Below are positions 36,260 to 45,563 of a stretch of DNA of 64,000 nt, piece after piece; positions within the stretch are counted from its first letter, which is position 1, and every line of letters begins with the position of its first letter. The notes beneath the pieces were generated by a model, which saw only the letters and a list, made by a program, of their open reading frames with translations, had not been told where the DNA came from and made no database searches. Source of the DNA: Rhodocyclaceae bacterium (GTDB taxonomy: Bacteria > Pseudomonadota > Gammaproteobacteria > Burkholderiales > Rhodocyclaceae); the NCBI GenBank assembly GCA_016702335.1, contig JADJEF010000018.1, positions 186,001-250,000 of the forward strand, written 5' to 3'. The translations under genes and the position numbers were made by a program.

Positions 36260-37035
36260 AGCGTTCGTCCGCACCGTAAGGCCAAGGGCCAGGAAATTGT
36301 TTTCGCCCGATCAGGGTCGCCCCACACGGGCAGCAACTCCTTGCTCAACGCCTGCGTCGGGTCGCTGCCGCGCTCTTTGATGTAGCGTTGAGTGGCCGAA
36401 CAGGTGCGCAGATAGTCAAGCATCTGTGCGAGCGTCCAATGGCGTTCCATAAAAAACTCCGGTACGTTAACTTCGTCGAAGGGGAAGGGAAGGTCAAGGT
36501 AGCCACTATCAACCCAGCGCCGTTCCGGAGGCCACCAAGGGCCGACGGTTTGACTGTGGAACTGAGCTACGATCGCATTGATTGCCGGTTCCGCATCCAG
36601 CAAGCGGTAGGTCCAGGCGGCGAACACTCCGCCGGGTCTGAGTACGCGCCGAACCTCAGGATAAAAATGCTCATGGTCGAACCAGTGCAGCGCTTGTGCC
36701 ACGGTTACCAGATCGACACTGTGATCGGCAAGGCCACTGCTTTCGGCCGATCCTTGCTGATAGCGGATGTTTTCCCTCGTGGGGGCCTGTGCCAGTTGCT
36801 GCGGCGAAAGGTCAGTGGCATGGACGTGGACGAAATGGTCTGCCAGGCCCAACGCGGCCTGCCCGTTGCCTGTGCCGCAATCCCAGGCCAGCCGGTGCCC
36901 CGGGCTCTGGCTGGCAAGCCAGGCAAACAGCTCCGTCGGATAGGTGGGGCGAAACCGCGCGTAATTTTGCGCGTGTGCGGAAAAGTGATCGGTCGGATGC
37001 GTAGTCAAAGGTTGAGCGCCGGCAATGTCGCACAA
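36256..37035 (-). CDS. Class I SAM-dependent methyltransferase
   Basis: 259 residues. Motif I is LAWDCGTGNGQAALGLADHF, followed by an acidic residue in HATDLSPQQL, DLVTVAQALHWFD and the RVLRPGGVFA post-motif. This matches the Methyltransf_11-type small-molecule methyltransferases; substrate unknown. Directly upstream of msrA. Confidence 0.88.
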   Translation of the reverse strand: MCDIAGAQPLTTHPTDHFSAHAQNYARFRPTYPTELFAWLASQSPGHRLAWDCGTGNGQAALGLADHFVHVHATDLSPQQLAQAPTRENIRYQQGSAESSGLADHSVDLVTVAQALHWFDHEHFYPEVRRVLRPGGVFAAWTYRLLDAEPAINAIVAQFHSQTVGPWWPPERRWVDSGYLDLPFPFDEVNVPEFFMERHWTLAQMLDYLRTCSATQRYIKERGSDPTQALSKELLPVWGDPDRAKTISWPLALRCGRTL

Positions 37036-37161
37036 TCATAGTCCAGTGGCTATGGGTTATAGTCGATGTTGTGACACGACATTTATCTGCGCGCACCATG
37101 CCAATGCCAATGACACGCTACGCCAAGCACGCTGCCAACAAGCCCCGCCACAGGAGTACCC

Positions 37162-38829
37162 GTGTCGCACCTGCTCCTCGATAAGCACAGAGACACGCTG
37201 CGCAAGGCACTGGCGGCAGCCCAGTCGCGTCGATACTGGAACCCCTACATCGATGCCGGGTCGGTCGATGCTGCTGGTGCCGATCAGGCGCGCGAAGCAC
37301 TTCAGTCGTATCGCGGTGCGCAGTTTTATCTGGATCAGCCCGGGGTCATTCAGCGTTGTGGCGAGGAGCGCTCGCCGTATGGCTTGGCGTTATTGGTCAG
37401 CTACCCGCAGTGTTCGCCTGATGCCTTGATTTCTGCCGGAAAAACGGCGGGGGTGCCTTGGGCGCGGGCGGAAGTTGATACCCGCGTTGGGGTTTGCCTT
37501 GAGATACTGGATCGGCTGCATAAAGGCGGCGCCGAGCTGGCACAGAGTGTCATGCACACGACTGGTCAGCCCTTGTCGCTGGCCCGATCGCACGGCGTCG
37601 CTCAAGCCTTGGCCCGTGGTCTGGAGGCGGTGGCAGTGGCCTGGCGTGAAATGACTTCTGTCAGCGCCGGAGCCCTCTGGGAGCGGACTATCGGTGCGCA
37701 AGGGTCAGCGCGTATGCACAAGCGGTTTATCGTGACGCCGCGTGGCATCGCCCTGCTATTGACCTGCTCAACAGCACCTACCTGGATGGCGTTCCCTGCC
37801 TTGTTTGCCAGTCTGGCAACAGGCAATCCGGTGATTGTCAAGCCGCATCCCTCAGTGATTCTGCCATTGGCACTGACCGTGGCGGTGGTACGGCAGACAC
37901 TCAAGGAGTTCGGGTTCGACCCCAATCTGGTGAGTTTATTGGTCGATGAGGCGGATGCCCCTGTGGCGCGTGAGATCGCAACGCGCCCCGAGATCACTCT
38001 GATTGATTGCAGCGGGCGCAGTGAGTTTTGTGTCTGGTTGAAACACCATGCCCGTCAGGCGAGGCTGTTTGCCTTCAGCTCGGCGATTAATTGCGTGGTT
38101 GTCGATTCGACGACCGATTACAAAGGGATGTTGCGCTTTCTCGTGGCGTCGATTGCCTGGTACTCCGGGCAGTTGCCGACCTCGCCGCAGAATATTTTTG
38201 TGCCGGCCAGCGGTGTCGAGACGCCGGAGGGGCGTGTCAGCGCGGCACAGTTCGGACGCGATTTGGGTTTTGCCCTGGGCAAGCTACTTGATGACCCGGT
38301 GCGTGCGAGCGAGGTTCTGGGTGCTGTTCAGGCCAACGCGACGCTCGATTACATGGCATCAGTGCGCGAAGGAGGGGAATCGATACGCGACAGTTCGTCG
38401 ATCGAGCACCCCCAATGGCCGGGGGCACGGGTACATACACCCTTGGTTATGGCGTGCAAATTGTCTGATGAAGGCATGTTCTCCCAACGCGCGCCTGGTG
38501 CGGTCTGCTTCGTCATCGAGACCCCGACGACGTCTGTGGCAATAGCGACGGCTGAGCGCATCATGCACACGCACGGCGGCCTGGAACTTCAACTCTATTC
38601 GACCAATAGCCATGTGTTGCAGTTGGCGGAAGAGGCCGCAATGCGCGCGGGCGTGCGCCTGACGTCGAACCTCAGCGGGACCATGGCACAGGTAATGACG
38701 CTCAATTTGCCGAGCGCTTTTTCCGATTTTCAGGGGGGCGGAGGCAACCCGGCCAGTACGGCAACGCTCGTCGATGGTCAGTTTGTGGCGCAGCGCTTTT
38801 CGTTCATCGAGGTGCGCAGTGCGCCATGA
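37162..38829 (+). CDS. PaaN-like aldehyde dehydrogenase homologue lacking catalytic residues
   Basis: 555 residues. The whole length resembles PaaN, an aldehyde dehydrogenase homologue of phenylacetate degradation: RVGVCLEILDRLHKGG, VMHTTGQPL, FPALFASLATGNPVIVKPHP, SGQLPTSPQNIFVP. The catalytic cysteine normally found in GQxC is Pro (GQLPTS), and the usual Glu region before the VVVDST segment reads LFAFSSAIN, so the general base is missing too. The NAD-binding loop SGRSEFC also departs from the usual TGS pattern. It is intact as a reading frame, so it may be a binding or structural protein, not an enzyme. No other paa gene is nearby. Confidence 0.8.
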   Translation: MSHLLLDKHRDTLRKALAAAQSRRYWNPYIDAGSVDAAGADQAREALQSYRGAQFYLDQPGVIQRCGEERSPYGLALLVSYPQCSPDALISAGKTAGVPWARAEVDTRVGVCLEILDRLHKGGAELAQSVMHTTGQPLSLARSHGVAQALARGLEAVAVAWREMTSVSAGALWERTIGAQGSARMHKRFIVTPRGIALLLTCSTAPTWMAFPALFASLATGNPVIVKPHPSVILPLALTVAVVRQTLKEFGFDPNLVSLLVDEADAPVAREIATRPEITLIDCSGRSEFCVWLKHHARQARLFAFSSAINCVVVDSTTDYKGMLRFLVASIAWYSGQLPTSPQNIFVPASGVETPEGRVSAAQFGRDLGFALGKLLDDPVRASEVLGAVQANATLDYMASVREGGESIRDSSSIEHPQWPGARVHTPLVMACKLSDEGMFSQRAPGAVCFVIETPTTSVAIATAERIMHTHGGLELQLYSTNSHVLQLAEEAAMRAGVRLTSNLSGTMAQVMTLNLPSAFSDFQGGGGNPASTATLVDGQFVAQRFSFIEVRSAP

Positions 38830-39011
38830 GGGTATGTTCGCAAGGGCTAAAACTAGTATCCTCAGCGTTAAGCTTTGCGCAAGGTTTTTCGGTGATACTC
38901 GACCAAGTTGCGCAATGGTCGGTTTGGGGACAAAGGTCATTTCCCGGTAATGGGAACGGACTCTCTGTCAGGGTGTTATTTTCTCGGTAACAAGAAGATC
39001 AAGGAAACGGC

Positions 39012-40172
<1,161 letters not shown>

Positions 40173-40181
40173 GGAACCGCT

Positions 40182-41075
40182 ATGTCGATTTACATCAATA
40201 AAGACACCAAGGTCATCACCCAGGGCATTACCGGCAAGACCGGTCAGTTTCACACCGAAAAATGTCAGGAATACGCCAACGGAAAGAACTGCTTTGTCGC
40301 CGGCGTGAATCCGAAAAAAGCGGGCGAAAAAATTTTCGACATCCCGATTTTCGGCTCGGTCAAGGAAGCGGCCAAGCAAACCGGCGCCACAGTTTCAGTG
40401 ATCTACGTACCGCCTGCGGGGGCTGCCGATGCCATCTGGGAAGCCTGCGAGGCCGAGCTGGACTTGGCCATCTGCATCACCGAGGGCATTCCGGTCCGCG
40501 ACATGCTGATCGTGCGCAACAAGATGAAGGCCAAGGAAGCGGCGGGCGGCAAGAAAACCTTGCTGCTTGGCCCCAACTGCCCAGGTTTGATCACCCCTGA
40601 CGAGATCAAGATCGGCATCATGCCCGGCCACATTCACCGCAAAGGCCGCATCGGTGTTGTTTCACGGTCCGGGACGCTGACCTATGAAGCCGTGGCACAA
40701 CTCACCGAGATCGGTCTGGGGCAGTCGTCAGCCGTGGGTATTGGTGGCGACCCGATTAACGGTCTGAAGCATATAGATGTCATGCGCGCCTTCAATGACG
40801 ACCCCGATACCGACGCCGTGATCATGATTGGTGAAATCGGTGGTCCCGACGAAGCGGAAGCCGCGATGTGGTGCAAAGCCAACATGAAAAAGCCCATTGT
40901 CGGCTTTATTGCGGGCGTCACCGCTCCAGCCGGCAAGCGCATGGGGCATGCCGGTGCCCTGATTTCGGGCGGTGCCGATACCGCGGACGCCAAGCTCGCC
41001 GTGATGGAGGAGTGCGGCTTCAAGGTCACGCGCAACCCATCGGAAATGGCGAAGTTGCTGAAGGCCATGCTGTAA
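40182..41075 (+). CDS. sucD: Succinyl-CoA ligase alpha subunit
   Basis: 297 residues. CoA-binding N-terminal domain (QGITGKTGQFHTEKC), GPNCPGLITP, GVVSRSGTLTYEAV, and the phosphohistidine in GHAGALISGG. Second gene of sucCD. Repeat copy D and a strong terminator follow. Confidence 0.98.
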   Translation: MSIYINKDTKVITQGITGKTGQFHTEKCQEYANGKNCFVAGVNPKKAGEKIFDIPIFGSVKEAAKQTGATVSVIYVPPAGAADAIWEACEAELDLAICITEGIPVRDMLIVRNKMKAKEAAGGKKTLLLGPNCPGLITPDEIKIGIMPGHIHRKGRIGVVSRSGTLTYEAVAQLTEIGLGQSSAVGIGGDPINGLKHIDVMRAFNDDPDTDAVIMIGEIGGPDEAEAAMWCKANMKKPIVGFIAGVTAPAGKRMGHAGALISGGADTADAKLAVMEECGFKVTRNPSEMAKLLKAML

Positions 41076-41088
41076 CGCATCCGTTGGC

Positions 41089-41118
41089 AAGTCGGCGCTG
41101 GTGAGACGGCGATTTGCG
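41089..41118 (+). repeat. Dispersed 30-bp repeat, copy D
   Basis: aagtcggcgctggtg then agacggcgatttgcg. Begins 13 bases after the sucD stop. With its flanks it forms an imperfect inverted repeat (gcaagtcg ... cgatttgc), allowing an 8-bp stem with one G-U pair. Confidence 0.9.
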
Positions 41119-41133
41119 CCCCTCAGCCCCCTG

Positions 41134-41170
41134 AAAACCCCGTTCGGATGATTCCTGACGGGGTTTTTTT
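41134..41170 (+). terminator. Terminator of sucCD
   Basis: 10-bp perfect stem (aaaaccccgt / acggggtttt) followed by a run of seven T, ending the sucCD transcript. It separates sucCD from the signalling cluster. Confidence 0.92.
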
Positions 41171-41321
41171 CTTTACATAGTCGCGTGCCGCAATAAATCC
41201 ATTGACTCTCTTGACGTTTGACTGCAACAATTGGCACTATCGGTTTGTTTACGCAACGCGTTTTGTAGATCGCGGGATTGGTTTTCAGGGGAAAAATCAT
41301 TAACCAGAAGCAGCAGGCGCC

Positions 41322-43931
41322 ATGGCAGCGATAAAAAAAGCGGGGTTCTGGAAAAGCGATGCAATGCTTGGCATCGTCGTTTCCGTCGTTATCCTTGTGT
41401 TGGGTTCCAGTGCGTTTATACAGAGCCTGGAGCGTCAAGCCTACGATGCCGGCGTTAAAGCCACCGCGCGAACGCCTTCCAGCAAGATTGCCGTGATTGC
41501 CATCGACAAGGCAAGCCTGGACAATATCGGTCGCTGGCCCTGGTCGCGCGACATCATGGCCGACATGGTCGAGCGACTCGCGGCGGCCAAAGCCAAAGTC
41601 ATCGCCACCACCGTGTTTTTCTCCGAGCCGCAGCGCGACGCCGGATTGACCTACATCGAGCGAATGATCACCGCCTGCGGCGTTGCGCCAGTGCCTTCGA
41701 CGCCTCCGGCGGTTGAGCTTGCCCCGGTGGCGGAAGGCGAGGCCGTTGTGACCCCGGAGGTTACGCCGCTGTGCCCACTGATTGAACCTACCCTGCGTGA
41801 AGCGGAAATCAAGCTGAACACCGATCGACGGTTGGGCGCGGCGCTGACCAGTGCGGGCAACGTTGCGCTGCCCATGTTGTTTGCACTGGGTGAGCCCTTG
41901 GGGCGGCCCGATGGCGAGTTGCCGGCCTACGTCAAGAGCAATGCGGTGAGTCTGGCCGAGGGCGAGTCGCCGCCTTTGCCCGCATTGAGCGTCGATGCCA
42001 ATGTCATTCCTGCCCTCGGTGCGGCGGCCAAAGCGATTGGTCACCTGAACGTCGATCAGGACGTAGATGGGGCCATTCGCAATGATCCGTTGATCGTCGA
42101 CTATTACGGTCAGTACTACCCGGCTTTGTCGCTGCTGGTCGCGGCGAATAGTCTCAACCTCACGCCGGCAGACATCAAGGTGCGTGCGGGCAGTTCAGTA
42201 AGCCTGGGGCGCCTGAAAATCGCGACGGATCAGAGTTCGCGCATGCTGACCTTTTTCTATCGTGGCGCTGAGGGGGCGGAGTCCGCATTCACTATCGACT
42301 CGTTTTTTGATGTGGCCTCCGGCAAGGTTCCGGTCGAGAAATTCCGCGACAAGATTGTCCTGATCGGTCCCACGGCCTCTGCGATTGGCGGGGTGTTTGT
42401 AACGCCGGTTCATCCGGCGATGTCGGCCGTGGAGATGTTGGCGCATTCAGTCTCCAGTTTGCTTTCCGAGCACTTTTTTGTTGCCCCGGCGTGGGGCGTG
42501 TTTGTCGAACTCGGCATTTACTTTTTGATTGCACTGTATTTGATCTTGCTCCTGCCACGCCTTAAAGCGGGTGTTGGCGCGGCGATCACGCTGACCCTGC
42601 TGATCCTGCTGCTGGGGGCTCATTTTGTCTTGATGACCACGCAATTGCTTTGGTTGCAGCTGATGCTGCCCGTCATTCTGTTGGCGGTTGGACACCTGCT
42701 ACTGACCACCAAGCGCTTCCTGGTGACCGAGCGGGGCAAAGAAAAGTCGGATGCCGAGTCGGCGGAGTCGAACCGGATGCTGGGCCTGGCTTTTCAAGGG
42801 CAGGGCCAATTGGACATGGCCTTTGACAAGCTTCGCAAGTGTCCGCTGGACGAGCAGTTGATGGAAAACCTCTACAACCTGGGGCTGGACTTCGAGCGCA
42901 AGCGCCAGTTCAACAAGGCCGAAGCGGTCTTCCTGTACATGGCCGAGTTCAATCCAAAATTCCGCGATCTGGAAACCCGCACCAATCGCGCCAAGCAACT
43001 GTCGGAAACCGTCATGCTCGGTGGTGGGGGCGGTACGCGCAGCAATGCCAGCCTGCTCGACGCCGATGGCAACGTTGAGAAACCCATGCTGGGTCGCTAC
43101 CAGATTGAAAAAGAGCTGGGCAAAGGCGCGATGGGGGTCGTGTATCTGGGGCGTGATCCCAAAATCAATCGTGTCGTAGCGATCAAGACCATGGCGTTGG
43201 CGCAGGAGTTCGATGAAGACGAACTCGCTGATGTCAAGGAGCGCTTTTTCCGCGAAGCCGAGACGGCCGGGCGACTCAATCACCCGCACATTGTCACCAT
43301 GTTCGACGCGGGTGAAGAGCATGATCTGGCCTACATCGCCATGGAGTTTCTCAAAGGCAAGGATCTGGTGGCTTACACCAAACCCGACAATCTGTTGCCG
43401 CTGCCCAAAGTCATGAGCATCGTCGCCCGGGTTGCCGAGGCGCTTTCCTATGCTCATGAAAACAATGTGGTGCATCGCGATGTCAAGCCCGCCAACATCA
43501 TGTATGAGCCGGAGTCCGATCAGGTCAAGGTGACCGACTTCGGTATCGCTCGAATTACGGATTCCTCCAAGACCAAGACCGGTATGGTGTTGGGCACGCC
43601 CAGTTTCATGTCGCCCGAGCAACTTGCCGGCTACAAGATTGATGGGCGTTCGGACCTCTTTTCGCTCGGCGTCATGTTCTACCAGATGGCGGCAGGGCGC
43701 TTGCCCTTTGCCGGCGACTCGATGGCACAGTTGATGTACCGAATCGCTAACGAGGCGCACCCGGATATCCGTCAGATCGATCCGAACTTGCCTCAGTGCC
43801 TGGTGTTCGTCATCGACAAGGCATTGAAAAAGAAGGTGGAAGAGCGGTTCCAGACCGGTGCGGACATGGCCAAGGCAATACGCGCCTGTGCACTGATCAT
43901 GGAAAAAACGGCAGCCAAGGAGGCAACATGA
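41322..43931 (+). CDS. CHASE2-domain transmembrane Ser/Thr protein kinase
   Basis: 869 residues. N-terminal signal-anchor, then an extracytoplasmic CHASE2 sensor (about 30-375; IAVIAIDKASLDNIGRWPWS), three membrane helices (about 385-465), a TPR-like stretch (about 490-545), and a Hanks-type kinase domain (about 592-855). Kinase residues are intact: Gly-loop GKGAMGVVYLG, VAIKTM, HRDVKPANIM, DFGIAR, and the APE-like SPEQ in MSPEQLAGYKIDGRSD. It should phosphorylate Ser/Thr in response to an unknown periplasmic signal. First gene of a tight cluster whose next genes are a phosphatase and an FHA protein. Stop overlaps the PP2C start. Confidence 0.95.
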   Translation: MAAIKKAGFWKSDAMLGIVVSVVILVLGSSAFIQSLERQAYDAGVKATARTPSSKIAVIAIDKASLDNIGRWPWSRDIMADMVERLAAAKAKVIATTVFFSEPQRDAGLTYIERMITACGVAPVPSTPPAVELAPVAEGEAVVTPEVTPLCPLIEPTLREAEIKLNTDRRLGAALTSAGNVALPMLFALGEPLGRPDGELPAYVKSNAVSLAEGESPPLPALSVDANVIPALGAAAKAIGHLNVDQDVDGAIRNDPLIVDYYGQYYPALSLLVAANSLNLTPADIKVRAGSSVSLGRLKIATDQSSRMLTFFYRGAEGAESAFTIDSFFDVASGKVPVEKFRDKIVLIGPTASAIGGVFVTPVHPAMSAVEMLAHSVSSLLSEHFFVAPAWGVFVELGIYFLIALYLILLLPRLKAGVGAAITLTLLILLLGAHFVLMTTQLLWLQLMLPVILLAVGHLLLTTKRFLVTERGKEKSDAESAESNRMLGLAFQGQGQLDMAFDKLRKCPLDEQLMENLYNLGLDFERKRQFNKAEAVFLYMAEFNPKFRDLETRTNRAKQLSETVMLGGGGGTRSNASLLDADGNVEKPMLGRYQIEKELGKGAMGVVYLGRDPKINRVVAIKTMALAQEFDEDELADVKERFFREAETAGRLNHPHIVTMFDAGEEHDLAYIAMEFLKGKDLVAYTKPDNLLPLPKVMSIVARVAEALSYAHENNVVHRDVKPANIMYEPESDQVKVTDFGIARITDSSKTKTGMVLGTPSFMSPEQLAGYKIDGRSDLFSLGVMFYQMAAGRLPFAGDSMAQLMYRIANEAHPDIRQIDPNLPQCLVFVIDKALKKKVEERFQTGADMAKAIRACALIMEKTAAKEAT

Positions 43932-44767
43932 ACGAAAAGCTAGCGTCGGCGCTGGAGGTGACAGCACAGACGAATCCTGGCGTTGTCAGGTCGCATAACG
44001 AAGACTCGGTAGCGACCCGTGAAGCGGTGGGTCTGGTCGTGTTGGCCGATGGCATGGGCGGTTATAACGCGGGTGAAGTGGCGAGCGGCATGGCGACAAC
44101 GTTGCTGGCGAGCGAGCTTGAGCGCGCCTTTAGCGAACGATCCCCCTCCCAAGTCGGCGCTGGTGGGACGGCGTTTGCTCACACCGCCTTGGCGCAAGAG
44201 ATCGCCCGTGCCAACGGTGCCATCTACCAGGCGGCACGCAGTCAGCCCCAGTATGCGGGTATGGGCACGACTTTGGTGACAGCGGTATTTCACAATAACT
44301 CGCTCACTGTCGGGCATCTGGGCGACTCCCGGCTCTATCGTTTGCGCAATGGCGAGTTCGAGACGATCACACGCGATCACTCGCTGCTGCAAGAGCAGAT
44401 TGATGCGGGTCTCATCAACAAAGAGCAGGCCCGGCTATCACAGAACAAGAACCTGGTGACCAAGGCCTTGGGGGTCGACCCCGAAGTTGAGCCGAGTATT
44501 CAGACGCTGCCCGTACAAGTCGGTGACATCTATCTGCTGTGCTCGGACGGTTTGAACGATATGGTGGAAGATGAAGAGATCGGCATGACTTTAGGCATGC
44601 TGGCGGCAAATCTGCCTTTGTGTGCGTCGCAGCTGATTGAGTTGGCTAACGACAATGGCGGACGTGACAATGTTTCGGTGATACTGGTAAAAATTAAAGG
44701 CGACTTCGCTGAAGAGACGGGTTTTTGGGCCCGTGTCCAGGCGTTTTTTGCATCCTGGTTTAAATAG
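43928..44767 (+). CDS. PP2C-family Ser/Thr phosphatase
   Basis: 279 residues. PP2C motifs: VRSHNEDS, LADGMGG, YAGMGTTLV, HLGDSRLYRL, LLCSDGLNDMV and GGRDNVSVILVK, carrying the metal-binding aspartates. ATG 43928 has AAGGAGG just upstream and overlaps the kinase stop (ATGA). Residues around 77-84 (QVGAGGTA) are encoded by repeat copy E in a loop between conserved motifs. Counterpart of the upstream kinase. Confidence 0.95.
   Translation: MNEKLASALEVTAQTNPGVVRSHNEDSVATREAVGLVVLADGMGGYNAGEVASGMATTLLASELERAFSERSPSQVGAGGTAFAHTALAQEIARANGAIYQAARSQPQYAGMGTTLVTAVFHNNSLTVGHLGDSRLYRLRNGEFETITRDHSLLQEQIDAGLINKEQARLSQNKNLVTKALGVDPEVEPSIQTLPVQVGDIYLLCSDGLNDMVEDEEIGMTLGMLAANLPLCASQLIELANDNGGRDNVSVILVKIKGDFAEETGFWARVQAFFASWFK
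44151..44180 (+). repeat. Dispersed 30-bp repeat, copy E (inside PP2C gene)
   Basis: aagtcggcgctggtg then ggacggcgtttgctc. Sense orientation, read as QVGAGGTA in the same frame relation as copy C, in a loop of the phosphatase. Confidence 0.88.
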
Positions 44768-44790
44768 CAAGGTCTTGTGGAGAGACAAAT

Positions 44791-45522
44791 ATGGCAAAGC
44801 TCATTCTCAGTATGGACAGCCTGGTGCTCAAGGAAATTCCCCTGAGCAAAGAGCGCACTACGATAGGGCGCAAACCGCATAACGATATCCAGATTGATAA
44901 TCTGGCGATATCGGGCGAGCATGCGGTGGTGATCACCATCCTCAATGACTCTTTTCTCGAAGACATGGGCAGCACAAACGGCACGTTTGTGAATGGCCAA
45001 CCAGTCAAGAAGCATTTTCTGCAGAGCGGCGACACCATTGAGCTGGGTAAGTATCGCTTGAAGTATTTCAATGACGCCCCGCCCGCCGCCGAACGTGAAG
45101 ATTTTGAAAAAACCATGATTTTGCGTGCGGGCACCACGCCAAAAGCCGCGACCGCACCGACCGACGAGACATTGTCTCCGGTTGCCCCGGTGTCGGGCTC
45201 TGCGGCGGCGGTTCCTGCGTCGGCAGCGAAGCCTGCGGCGGCCTCTGCTGCAGCGTCTCCGCTGGGGGCATTGCAAGTGCTGACCGGAAGCAATGCGGGC
45301 AAGGAGATGGAACTTGCCAAGTCACTGACCACGCTGGGTAAGCCGGGCGTGCAGGTGGCGGTCATCGCCCGGCGCCCACACGGCTATTTCCTTACCCACG
45401 TCGAGGGGGCCAGTTTCCCGGTGGTGAACGGCAAGTCTCTGGATGCGCAGGCACAGCAACTGGCAGATCATGATGTGATCGAGCTTGCCGGTATCAAAAT
45501 GGAATTTTTCCTGAAAAACTGA
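44791..45522 (+). CDS. FHA-domain protein (two FHA-like domains)
   Basis: 243 residues, no signal peptide. N-terminal FHA domain with the phosphothreonine-binding residues in TTIGRKPHND, ISGEHAV and STNGTFVNG. An Ala/Pro-rich linker follows, then a second, degenerate FHA-like domain (residues about 160-243). DFEKTMILRAG just after the first domain resembles Thr phospho-sites seen in FHA proteins served by Hanks kinases (inference). Likely reader of the kinase/phosphatase pair upstream. Confidence 0.92.
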   Translation: MAKLILSMDSLVLKEIPLSKERTTIGRKPHNDIQIDNLAISGEHAVVITILNDSFLEDMGSTNGTFVNGQPVKKHFLQSGDTIELGKYRLKYFNDAPPAAEREDFEKTMILRAGTTPKAATAPTDETLSPVAPVSGSAAAVPASAAKPAAASAAASPLGALQVLTGSNAGKEMELAKSLTTLGKPGVQVAVIARRPHGYFLTHVEGASFPVVNGKSLDAQAQQLADHDVIELAGIKMEFFLKN

Positions 45523-45563
45523 ACGGTCTGGACTCTTCGCGATTCAATGATTAACCGGACATT

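Noticed and set aside
41240..41275. Sigma-54-like sequence (ttggcactatcggtttgt) upstream of the CHASE2 kinase
   Set aside because: TGGCAC is present, but the -12 part is displaced by two bases and lacks the GC pair, so spacing does not fit.
40728..44392. Long minus-strand open frames opposite sucD, the CHASE2 kinase and the PP2C gene (two exceed 400 codons)
   Set aside because: They are antisense to genes with complete catalytic motifs; their composition (His/Gly/Arg-rich, no domains) is that of a mirrored GC-rich coding frame.
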